Assembly: GCA_041399065.1 (NCBI GenBank) | Contig: JAWKTN010000004.1 | Coordinates: forward strand, 806,001-870,000 | Length of the DNA stretch: 64,000 bases | Direction of reading: 5' to 3' | Source of the DNA: JAGQPD01 sp020426865 | GTDB lineage: Bacteria; Planctomycetota; Planctomycetia; Pirellulales; Pirellulaceae | Shown: positions 27,733 to 34,937 of the stretch, one piece after another | Layout: each line of letters begins with the position of its first letter | Position numbering within the stretch: the stretch's first letter is position 1 | Notes under the pieces: generated by a model | What the model was told of the DNA's origin: nothing | What the model saw: the letters and a program-made list of their open reading frames with translations, nothing else | The model's database searches: none | Program-made: the position numbers and the translations under genes

Positions 27733-28346
27733 GACAATCCGGTGACGTATACCGGCAGGTCACTCGATACCGAGACCGGGATGTATTACTACCGGAATCG
27801 GTATTGCCACTCACAACTTGGAAGGTTCGTGACGAGGGATCCGATTGGGTATGATGCAGGTTCACACAACGTATATGAATACTGCCAATCGACGACACTG
27901 AAGCATGTCGGTCCGTGGGGTGAGCAGATTATTCCCCAACGGGGCCATGTGTTTGTTTTCTTCGCGAATCGACACCACCTACTCATACTCCGATGCTGCC
28001 TCATCATCCCATATGGCTGATTTTCGGAACAGGCTATGGGAGATGGTGTGGATATTTTCGAGCAGGGCAGCGAGGAACGGCAATCGATGCGCTGGACAAG
28101 GCATGTGAGACTCATGACCACTGTGTCCATGGTTTTAAGAACTTCTGTACATCTTGGTCAGACTGCGCTCGTGACTTATGCACTGCAGCGGAAAAAGCCC
28201 GCGTTTCGGGCTGTGCTAGCGACTATCCTCATGACTCAACAAGACGCCGAAATTGTGAGGCAGCTGCTTGGCTGGTTGGTTTTTGGGCGTGTAGGCAAGC
28301 TGCTGGGACCGGAGTATCGGGCGGCCGCACATTTCCGGGCTATTAG
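27733..28346 (+). pseudogene. RHS-repeat protein C-terminal remnant with phospholipase A2-like toxin domain, frameshifted
   Basis: The first frame (to ~27920) holds the RHS core end: NPVTYTGRSLDTETGMYYYR, then QLGRFVTRDPIGYDAG and NVYEYCQSTTLKHVGPWGE, where YVDPSG is usual. The toxin tip continues in another frame from ~27924: TGYGRWCGYFRAGQRG, then TAIDALDKACETHDHCVHGF. This is the PLA2 pattern: a calcium loop (YGxxCG), the D-x-LD-x-xC element and the catalytic C-x-x-HD-x-C pair. Cysteines continue as FCTSWSDCARDLC and stop at 28344-28346. RHS proteins deliver such tips to rival cells, where this one would cleave phospholipids. Everything upstream of the core is missing, so it is a decayed fragment. 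Confidence 0.75.
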
Positions 28347-28374
28347 CGGTCAGTGCTAGAGGGTTTGGTGAATC

Positions 28375-28837
28375 ATGAATCGAGCGAGGCCTGAGTTTGT
28401 TTTCTTATCTATGGCCATTGGAGGGCTTGTTTTTGGGGTGGTCTCAGTTATCCTCATGATCTTGATCGAGGTCTACGTGGAGGAGGTTTTTGTGGAACCG
28501 AAAACTCCCTATGGTGCTCCCGCTTCGTTTGCCGTTCTTGTATCCGCGATACTTGGCCTACTCGTGGGCAGACTTTTCGAATCTATGCGGCTCAAGAAAC
28601 TTCAGCACTGGAATTATAGGCTACTTTGTTGGCGTGATTCTCGTAACTGGTTGGTTTCTCTACTCCGTGCTTGCTTGGATCAGCCCAGGATTCGATTCGT
28701 CTGCCATTGTCATTTTCGGTGCTCTCGCAGTTTCAATTGCTGCAACCTATTTTGCTCTCATTTTTTACTTGTGCTTTCGCCATTGGCACCTGAGAAAATC
28801 GGGGGAAAATTGCCTGGAAGAAGAAATTAGAAGATGA
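28375..28837 (+). pseudogene. Four-helix membrane protein broken by one frameshift (candidate immunity protein)
   Basis: The first frame encodes MNRARPEFVFLSMAIGGLVF with helix 1, then helix 2 in ASFAVLVSAILGLLVGRLFE. After KKLQ near 28605 the frame turns into non-membrane sequence. The next frame takes over with STGIIGYFVGVILVTGWFLY (helix 3) and FGALAVSIAATYFALIFYLC (helix 4), then a basic and acidic tail ending RKSGENCLEEEIRR. One indel restores a ~153-residue four-helix protein. It starts 29 bases after the toxin remnant, the usual place for an immunity gene. Membrane location would suit protection from a phospholipase; this role is inferred. Confidence 0.6.
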
Positions 28838-28999
28838 TTCCCATGCTCACTGACACAGTGCTGGCGCATCAGTAGCGGTAAGAATGTATTCACTGGCACG
28901 GGCTTTGCTTTTAGAGCGTTAGACGGCGATTTCTAGCGACGGATGAGCGTCGCGGAGACGTCGAGTGCGGCAAGGAGCGTTTTACGAAGTCCACTGCGA

Positions 29000-29185
29000 C
29001 GGCGACTCGGCGTCCCACGACGTCAAGCGATCCGACACGCTCGCAGCCGGCAAGGCTACTGGCACATGTCCAAGACAATCGCCAGTGGCGTCGGGCTGAC
29101 CAACGCATGGCTTGCAGAACAAGGACTCTTAAGCATCAAGACTCTCTGGGCAGCACTTGCTCCACTTCGTCGAACCGCCGGATGG
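29000..29185 (+). pseudogene. C-terminal remnant of a group II intron reverse transcriptase/maturase
   Basis: The plus-strand frame reads RQAIRHARSRQGYWHMSKTI, then ASGVGLTNAWLAEQGLLSIK and TLWAALAPLRRTA. This resembles the C-terminus of a group II intron protein, where a GYW-x-S-x-T segment is followed by NxWLxxQGLxSxxxLW. No polymerase domain precedes it. It is on the opposite strand from, and a different subtype to, the intron protein at 29345, so a second intron once sat here. Recognition is by memory of the family ending, hence moderate confidence. Confidence 0.5.
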
Positions 29186-29306
29186 GCGAGTAGTAATGGA
29201 GCCTTTGGGATTTAGGATGCGGTTGGTTTTCACTGTTGGCCACGGATTTCTCCGTTGTGGTGTCACAATATTTGATCCTTGTCGCGTTGAACTCCAAAAC
29301 CCTCTC

Positions 29307-29337
29307 AGAACCGGACGTGCGCTAACGCATCCGGCTC
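29307..29337 (-). ncRNA. Group II intron domain V
   Basis: On the minus strand it begins GAGCCGGATGCG, has the loop TTAG, and ends CGCACGTCCGGTTCT. The arms pair with a two-base bulge as in domain V, and it begins 8 bases after the maturase stop. This is the catalytic heart of the ribozyme and appears intact. Confidence 0.8.
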
Positions 29338-29344
29338 CCGACCA

Positions 29345-30946
29345 TCACTTGTCACCAAAACTCAGCATTGCCTGACGAGGCGCTCGCGCCATCGCGATTA
29401 AGTCCGTCAGCCGTTTCGGTAAAGCCAATGGGAAATGGGACATGTACGCGTCAAACTGGTTCCACGTCTTCGAACCCTTCTGCGAACGGCGATTGAGCCA
29501 GCGTAACACCAGCACTTTCGTCGCTTGGCGGAACTTCATCAGCCAGGGCCAATTGTCATTGACCCCATAGTACTGATAGTGACCCCGCAGCTTCGCATTG
29601 AGCATCGGCCACACCTCCGACAACGGTGTCGTCAGGTGACGCGCAACCAGTCTTTCATGTCGCGTACTTTCCCGCGATATTTCTTCTTGGCCGTTTTCCT
29701 CTTCAGCTTGAACTTGTTCGTGAGACGACTGCGTCCGCAGTAATGCGTGAACCGAGGAAGGCAAACGTACCGGGGGCTCCTTCGCCCAGCGCTGGCAATC
29801 GCGCCCTGCGAAGCGGCCAAATCGCAGCAGTTGTGTCTTCTCTTCGGCTAGCTCTAACGAGTATCTGGCCAACCGCTTTGGCAACACTTCCTGAAAGCGT
29901 CGCGCATCGGATTCCAGTTCGAACGCACAGATGAAATCATCCGCAAAGCGAATGATGTACGCTTCGCCTCGTAGCCGTGGCTTTACATCGTGTTCAAACC
30001 ATTGGTCCAAAACATAATGCAAGTACACGTTGGCTAACAAAGGTGAAAGAACCGAACCCTGTGGCACGCCCGCAACCGTGTCTTCGCGGCGACCTTCGAT
30101 CATCACACCAGCCTTCAGAAAGCGTTCGATCAGCTTCAGCAGTTGGGGATCAGCGATCCGTTGTCGCAGCAGTTCGAGTAAGCGTGTGTGAGAAACGTTA
30201 TCGAAAAAGCCACGGATGTCTGCATCGGAGATCCAGCTCACTTTCCGTGTTGCGATGATTTGACCGAGTTCGCTTAACGCTTGGTGACAGGAACGACCCG
30301 GTCGGAATCCATACGAAGTATCGCAAAAGTCAACTTCGTAGATTCGCTCCAGAATCATCACGATCGCTCGTTGAACGATCTTGTCTTCCACACAAGCGAT
30401 GCCCAGTGGTCTGGTCTTGCCATTACCTTTCGGAATGTCACGACGCAGGCTGGGCTGGGGTCGATAGCTACCACGATGCAATCTGGCTAAGAGATCGTGC
30501 AAGTTGTCTCGCAACGTCAACTCGTATTGATCCACCGTCTCGCCATCGACTCCAGGTGCTTTGTCTCGTTGGAGCTTGCGGAAGGCATGCCATAGCAGCT
30601 CATAGGTGAGTAGCGAGAAGAGGTTGTTGAAGCTCTCTTCTGGATGCGTTTCCGCTCTGTGGGTGATGCGATCCAGCCGAGTTAGCATCGAGCTTCCGTC
30701 GCTGAGTACGGTCGATGTCCGGTCTGTTTCGCGTGATGGCCTGACCGCCTTCCCTGCACCGGCATTACCCGGCTTCGATACACGCGATTGGTCTTCGCGT
30801 TTCAACGGTACTATTCGGTCATCCGACTTCCCAAGGTCGTTTGCACTCCTCGCTTTTTCGGCTTGTACGTGCATACTCGACTCGCCGTGATTGGCATTCA
30901 CGTCGAACAAGAACCGTTGGGATCTCACTGGTTGCTTCATGGGCAT
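29345..30946 (-). CDS. ltrA: Group II intron reverse transcriptase/maturase with a compensated frameshift
   Basis: About 533 residues from the ATG at 30944-30946. The RT domain is well kept: DKAPGVDGETVDQYELTL, RPLGIACVEDKIVQRAIVMI, SWISDADIRGFFDNVSH, AGVPQGSVLSPLLANVYLHY and the catalytic YIIRFADDFICAFE. After GRFAGRDCQRWAKEPP the text becomes unlike the family for ~50 residues (to ~29640), then returns at ARHLTTPLSEVWPMLNAKLR. In the neighbouring frame the same DNA gives the expected RFTHYCGRSRLTNKFKLKRK and KYRGKVRDMKDWLR. Two opposite indels therefore swapped the frame of this linker/thumb segment without creating a stop. Reverse transcription and splicing assistance are the family roles; activity here is doubtful. 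Confidence 0.82.
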   Translation of the reverse strand: MPMKQPVRSQRFLFDVNANHGESSMHVQAEKARSANDLGKSDDRIVPLKREDQSRVSKPGNAGAGKAVRPSRETDRTSTVLSDGSSMLTRLDRITHRAETHPEESFNNLFSLLTYELLWHAFRKLQRDKAPGVDGETVDQYELTLRDNLHDLLARLHRGSYRPQPSLRRDIPKGNGKTRPLGIACVEDKIVQRAIVMILERIYEVDFCDTSYGFRPGRSCHQALSELGQIIATRKVSWISDADIRGFFDNVSHTRLLELLRQRIADPQLLKLIERFLKAGVMIEGRREDTVAGVPQGSVLSPLLANVYLHYVLDQWFEHDVKPRLRGEAYIIRFADDFICAFELESDARRFQEVLPKRLARYSLELAEEKTQLLRFGRFAGRDCQRWAKEPPVRLPSSVHALLRTQSSHEQVQAEEENGQEEISRESTRHERLVARHLTTPLSEVWPMLNAKLRGHYQYYGVNDNWPWLMKFRQATKVLVLRWLNRRSQKGSKTWNQFDAYMSHFPLALPKRLTDLIAMARAPRQAMLSFGDK

Positions 30947-31281
30947 GTTGTGTAGCGCGATCGTGGCCTTCGACCCCGGGTCTCCGAGCACCGCTCGCCA
31001 TTAGTGCGGTGTTCGATATTGCCTTCAGCAGGTCCGACTGCTTGGGCAGGTTCCAAGAAAACATGCATTTCGGGGCTCAATACCATTCACAGTCTGGGCG
31101 GCCAGCCCAGTTCGTTCGTCCTCGCTACCTTTCTGTGTACGCTTCAACGGGCCTGTTACCAAGCACGCTGCAACACTCGATACTGAGCCTCTGGCTAAGA
31201 GTTACCCAGGTGGGAGTCGCACCCACTTGTCCATAAATCATTTCCAGTTCGCTCCGGACCCGCACGTCCAGTGGTGTGGGG

Positions 31282-31304
31282 AGGGCGCCCTCAAAGGGCG
31301 CCCT
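31282..31304 (-). terminator. Hairpin after the YcxB-like gene (terminator-like)
   Basis: AGGGCGCCCT-CAA-AGGGCGCCCT: two copies of a self-complementary decamer that can form a 10-bp stem with a 3-base loop. It lies 24 bases beyond the stop of the minus-strand YcxB-like gene. No U-run follows, so termination is only likely, not certain. Confidence 0.4.
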
Positions 31305-31327
31305 TACCCGATTCTGTTGCATTTTCG

Positions 31328-31876
31328 TCAACCACATGCTTGCACTTCTACGGCAGAGCGTTCTGTGAGTACATCAACGAACGCGTTGAATTCGGATTCA
31401 GTTGAGAAGGCTCGGCGCGGGACAACATAGGCTTCGATTCCCGAAGTGTACACGAACAAATGGGATGGCATTATCACGATGCGTTCCACGGAAGTCCAGT
31501 TGCGAGTTGTTGACCCAGATGGTCGCGTCTCCGTGAGCGCTGCATCACCGGCCTCCAATTCGCATTTCCCGTAGAATTCCTTGTTCTGACCTTCGCTGAG
31601 AAGACGGTTTGACATTTGACGTGTTCGCCAGCGTATGTAGGGAATTGCAAATATGCCAAAGAGTATTGGTCCGAGTAGCAAGGGGCAAATGTCGGTTGCC
31701 GTTTCAAGTACCGGTTTGTCTGTCGTGAGTAGAATTCCGGCGGGCAGGACCATCAACGCACAGAATGCAACGACAAGGCATCCGATCTTTTGTCGCCGCG
31801 CTGCGGGCGATGTACGCTGGTGGAATTCAATAAACGCGACGAGATCATCACGCGTCAGCTCGTAGGTTGCTTTCAT
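31328..31876 (-). CDS. YcxB-like membrane protein
   Basis: 182 residues from the ATG at 31874-31876 (MKATYELTRDDLVAFIEFHQ). Two transmembrane helices follow (IGCLVVAFCALMVLPAGILL and ICPLLLGPILFGIFAIPYI). The YcxB beta domain comes next (NWTSVERIVIMPSHLFVYTS, AYVVPRRAF). The family architecture is the same as at 19703, although the two are not close copies. Function unknown. It faces the group II intron. Confidence 0.7.
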   Translation of the reverse strand: MKATYELTRDDLVAFIEFHQRTSPAARRQKIGCLVVAFCALMVLPAGILLTTDKPVLETATDICPLLLGPILFGIFAIPYIRWRTRQMSNRLLSEGQNKEFYGKCELEAGDAALTETRPSGSTTRNWTSVERIVIMPSHLFVYTSGIEAYVVPRRAFSTESEFNAFVDVLTERSAVEVQACG

Positions 31877-32003
31877 CGTGTGAACGTGTGACTCCCAGCA
31901 ACAGAACGTCAATGATCACGCGGTTGCGGCCAGGTGATCATCCATCAATTTCCCGCGCGATCGGCAACTCAAGTGCATCATTTTGTTCGTCGGCATTTCG
32001 GCT

Positions 32004-32366
32004 TCAATCATCATCCGGGCGATACGCCTGAAAGTTGTCGGTCCGGGGCCGCCTCTGAACATATAGTCTACCGCAATCATCACATCGATAGCAAAAGCGT
32101 GTGTAGACATCCTGTTTAGAGAGGATATCTTCAATCACATCCGCGTCAGTCTTCAAATTCAATCTAGCTTTGGTTTCTGTTCCATAGAAGTACCGCATCC
32201 ACGCATCTCGCTGCCCGGAGGTGAGAGCCGCGAGGAATCCTCGCACTTCAGCGCGGCGTGTGTCAATCGATGCGTCGACATCGGAATCCCAAACGACGTA
32301 CCCCGCGTGTCCACTTGGTGGATCAATTGTGATCGTTTGCCCGCAATTGCATCGAAAGGTATGCAT
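32004..32366 (-). CDS. Hypothetical protein with zinc-ribbon-like cysteines
   Basis: 120 residues from the ATG at 32364-32366. Two cysteine pairs bracket the protein: MHTFRCNCGQTI at the start and TRFCYRCDDCGRLYVQR near the end. They could together bind one zinc. The middle is helical (AEVRGFLAALTSGQRDAWMRYFYG). No family is recognised. It lies upstream of the YcxB-like gene on the same strand, 127 bases away. Confidence 0.5.
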   Translation of the reverse strand: MHTFRCNCGQTITIDPPSGHAGYVVWDSDVDASIDTRRAEVRGFLAALTSGQRDAWMRYFYGTETKARLNLKTDADVIEDILSKQDVYTRFCYRCDDCGRLYVQRRPRTDNFQAYRPDDD

Positions 32367-33000
32367 GAGTAATCGGATCAGTGATGCAAGGCAGTCATGA
32401 GTGCATATCCGAGGGTCGGCGCGCAAACGAGTCAGCCGACGAACTTGATTAATTCCGGACGCCCCTGCGATAAGCCCTCTGTGAGGAAGTCAATGCCGAA
32501 TCGGCGATACGTCGAAGGATAATTATCCCTTACTTATTGCCGATCATCCTGGATGTGGCAAGTGTAAAGCTGAAAACAGGAGTTTCTGCTTCTTTACAGC
32601 TTATCCGCCAAATCGGGATGGCTGACGGTGAAATGACCGCCGCGCCGTTTGGCAATGGAATATCTCTGACGAAAGTTTCTGCAAAATGGCGCAGCGGGTG
32701 AAAAGTTCCGTTGTGGAGTCTGGCCAATACCCGACGCCCCGCCAATTACCGGATGACCACTCCTAACAACGGTTCCCCAGGATCGATTCTCCCGCGCTTT
32801 CAGGCTGTCGCATGACCGGCCGCGCTATGCGGCCTTCGAAACGTCCCCATTCCACGTGATTTTGATAGGCAGAACTTGTAAGGAGTAGTGGGCGATTGTC
32901 ATGTTTCGGTATCCCATTCGCTGATGTTGGCTTGAACGATTGACTGCTAGCCAATTTACGCTATGATTATGATGGTAGTCGCATGCTCAGGAGATTTTTG
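32367..33000. other. Intergenic stretch, mostly empty
   Basis: About 630 bases. Only the promoter just before 33001 is called. Short frames on the minus strand show no domain or ribosome site. Confidence 0.45.
32940..32967 (+). promoter_or_regulatory. Sigma-70-like promoter of the XRE/integrase pair
   Basis: TTGACT at 32940-32945 and TATGAT at 32962-32967 with a 16-base spacer. The expected start site is ~26 bases before the ATG at 33001, and CAGGAG lies just ahead of that ATG. This would drive the regulator and the integrase together. Confidence 0.5.
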
Positions 33001-33207
33001 ATGCCGAGAGTTCGGGTCGAGACATTTAGCGACCAATTGCGGGCAGCCATTCTGAATTCCGGGAGGCCGCGAAGTCACGTCTGTGCCGACGCCGACATCG
33101 ACCCGTCGCATCTTCATCGCTTTGTACATGGTACGGGCCGACTGACGAACGACACGATCGATCGATTGGCAAAAGTGCTGAACCTATCGCTGGTGGTGGA
33201 GGAGTAG
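33001..33207 (+). CDS. XRE-type helix-turn-helix regulator
   Basis: 68 residues from the ATG at 33001, chosen for the CAGGAG seven bases upstream. The single HTH domain reads FSDQLRAAILNSGRPRSHVC, then IDPSHLHRFVHGTGRLTNDT and IDRLAKVLNLSLV. It lies 4 bases before the integrase start, so it is likely its local regulator or an excision-control factor of the integrated element. The family binds operator DNA; its target is probably its own promoter at 32940. Confidence 0.75.
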   Translation: MPRVRVETFSDQLRAAILNSGRPRSHVCADADIDPSHLHRFVHGTGRLTNDTIDRLAKVLNLSLVVEE

Positions 33208-33211
33208 TTCT

Positions 33212-34538
33212 ATGGCTGGTTTAGCCCGACGGAACGGTTGGTATTCGGTTCGATTCATCCATCCCAATGGTAAGCGCAAGACGCTGGCATTGGGTACGAA
33301 GAGCCAGGAGCGTGCCGATCGGCTAAGTCGACGGATCGGACGACTTGCGGCGTACCGTCAGACGGGTGAATCGCTCGACGACGAACTGATTCGTTGGATC
33401 GACCGGTTGCCCGCTGGAATGCGGAACAAGCTGATCGGCGTTGAGCTATTGGATGATCCCGACGTAGGGGAGGCGACAGCACTGGGGGGCTTCCTTGATG
33501 CCTACGTGAGCCGTCGGGCTGATGTCAAGCAATCGACGAAGATCAACTGGAGCCATACGATCCGGAATCTAAAAGCGTTCTTTGGCGAGGATTGCCTACT
33601 TCACGATATCACCCGGGCACGTGCGAAGGATTTCCTGATCTTTCTCAAAACGGCCGCAGCATCTCCGCCGTTGTCACCCGATACGATCCGGAAGCGTATT
33701 TGCAACGCCCAAGCTATTCATGACGGATGCGTTTGAGCGAGAATTGATCGCATCAAATCCATTCGCTGGCATGGAATCAAGCACACGTGGCAATCGCGAG
33801 CGCGACTTCTTTGTCACGCACGAAATGGCGACCAAAGTTTTGGATGCTTGCCCGGATCGAGAGTGGCGTCTGCTGTTCGCATTCAGCCGATACGGTGGCC
33901 TACGATGCCCGTCCGAGCATCTCGGTGTAAAGGTCGACGACGTTGACTGGGAACGTGGGCGATTACGCGTGACGTCTCCCAAGACCGAGCATCACGATGG
34001 CAAGGCGTATCGCTGGATTCCTATCTTCCCCGAGCTGAAGCCGTTTTTGCAGGAGTGCTGGGAAGCCGCAGAACCTGGGCAGGAATACCTGATTACACGC
34101 TACAGGTCTTCGAACGCGAACCTCCGGACACAACTGACGAAGATTATCAAGCGAGCAGGACTCGAGCCGTGGCCTAAGTTGTTCCAGAATCTTCGGTCGA
34201 CCAGGCAGACAGAGCTGGAGGAATCCCACCCGTCGCACGTGGTTTGTGCCTGGATCGGCAATTCACGTGATGTCGCCAAGAAGCACTACCTGCAAGTTAC
34301 GGACGAGCATTTCGAACGCGCCGCAAGCGAAGTGGAGCGCGCACCATTTGTAGCCAGCGAGACGCTGCAACCTGCTGCAAACGGGAATTGTGTCACTGAG
34401 AAAACTGCAATAAGCTGCGGCAAACTGCAGTGTGACACAAAAATGGTGGGCCGTACTGGACTCGAACCAGTGACCTCTTGCATGTCAAGCAAGCACTCTA
34501 AACCAACTGAGCTAACGGCCCGAACCTTCGATTATTGA
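33212..34538 (+). pseudogene. Tyrosine recombinase (integrase), frameshifted
   Basis: The first frame (33212-33736) gives MAGLARRNGWYSVRFIHPNG and a SAM-like core-binding domain (DVKQSTKINWSHTIRNLKAF). It runs off at NAQAIHDGCV. A second frame (33720-34538) gives FMTDAFERELIASNPFAGME and the catalytic domain. Removing one C from the CCC near 33711 joins them. Catalytic positions visible are RYGGLRCPSEH (first Arg), FQNLRSTRQTEL (second Arg), HVVCAWIGNSRD and HYLQV (Tyr). The last ~30 codons run antisense through tRNA-Val and are probably not conserved protein. Such integrases insert an element at a tRNA 3' end; the tRNA here is the likely site. Confidence 0.8.
34444..34521 (-). tRNA. tRNA-Val (anticodon GAC), CCA encoded
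   Basis: Minus-strand sequence begins GGGCCGTTAGCTCAGTTGG. The anticodon stem CTTGC/GCAAG encloses TTGACAT (anticodon GAC). The T arm ACTGG-TTCGAGT-CCAGT and an acceptor end ACGGCCC-A-CCA complete a standard cloverleaf. Its 3' end lies against the integrase gene, as expected for an attachment site, so the integrated element would extend leftwards. Confidence 0.95.
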
Positions 34539-34937
34539 AATTCGATTAATCTCTTTGCTCGATCTTCGGCGAACCACAGGACCAGCGGAAAGGTTCCGTT
34601 ATGGCCACGGTGCTTCTTCTGAGCTGTTGCTCGTCGGGTGCATGTCCGCCGAAGGCCGAACGATTGAGCTACGCATTGTTGCACGTCAGGACTATTGTCG
34701 TCAACTGCCGGTTTTGGTAATACGGCTTGCGAGGTAGCTGATGCCGTCTATCGGACCAGGAGGGGGTCGGCGGCCAGAAAAACCGTCGCAGTCACACCGT
34801 ATCAGATGTGTCGATCTTGCCACAAGTCTTCTATTCTCTATACTTTACGTCCAGTGCCGGCTCGCCAAATTACCCGCCAGGTGAAGGAATCTCTGCCGGC
34901 TCCCCTGTGATTTTTACGAGGACGCTGTAAACCTGTC
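34539..34937. other. Gap between tRNA-Val and thrS
   Basis: About 400 bases with no supported gene. It should hold the tRNA promoter (reading left) and the thrS promoter and leader. I see no T-box-like element. Confidence 0.5.

Larger units (their letters stand above)
29290..31222 (-). mobile_element. Group II intron (approximate ends)
   Basis: A maturase frame lies inside and a domain V structure follows it on the same strand. The 5' end is placed at GTGCG (31222), matching the GUGYG rule. The 3' end is not sharply defined because domain VI after domain V is poorly formed, so 29290 is approximate. The ~270 bases before the protein start should be the domain I-IV RNA. It is inserted between the decayed toxin locus and the second YcxB-like gene. 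Confidence 0.7.

Noticed and set aside
28943..29000. Start of the 90-residue plus-strand frame as a full gene
   Set aside because: Only the part from about 29000 on resembles a known protein ending; the start is random sequence.
32530..32954. Minus-strand frames of 63 and 71 residues before the XRE regulator
   Set aside because: No domain or ribosome site and no coding-like composition.
34412..34538. C-terminal 30-40 residues of the integrase (GRTGLEPVTSCMSSKHS) as a conserved protein tail
   Set aside because: This text is the antisense translation of tRNA-Val and recurs wherever an integrase abuts such a tRNA.
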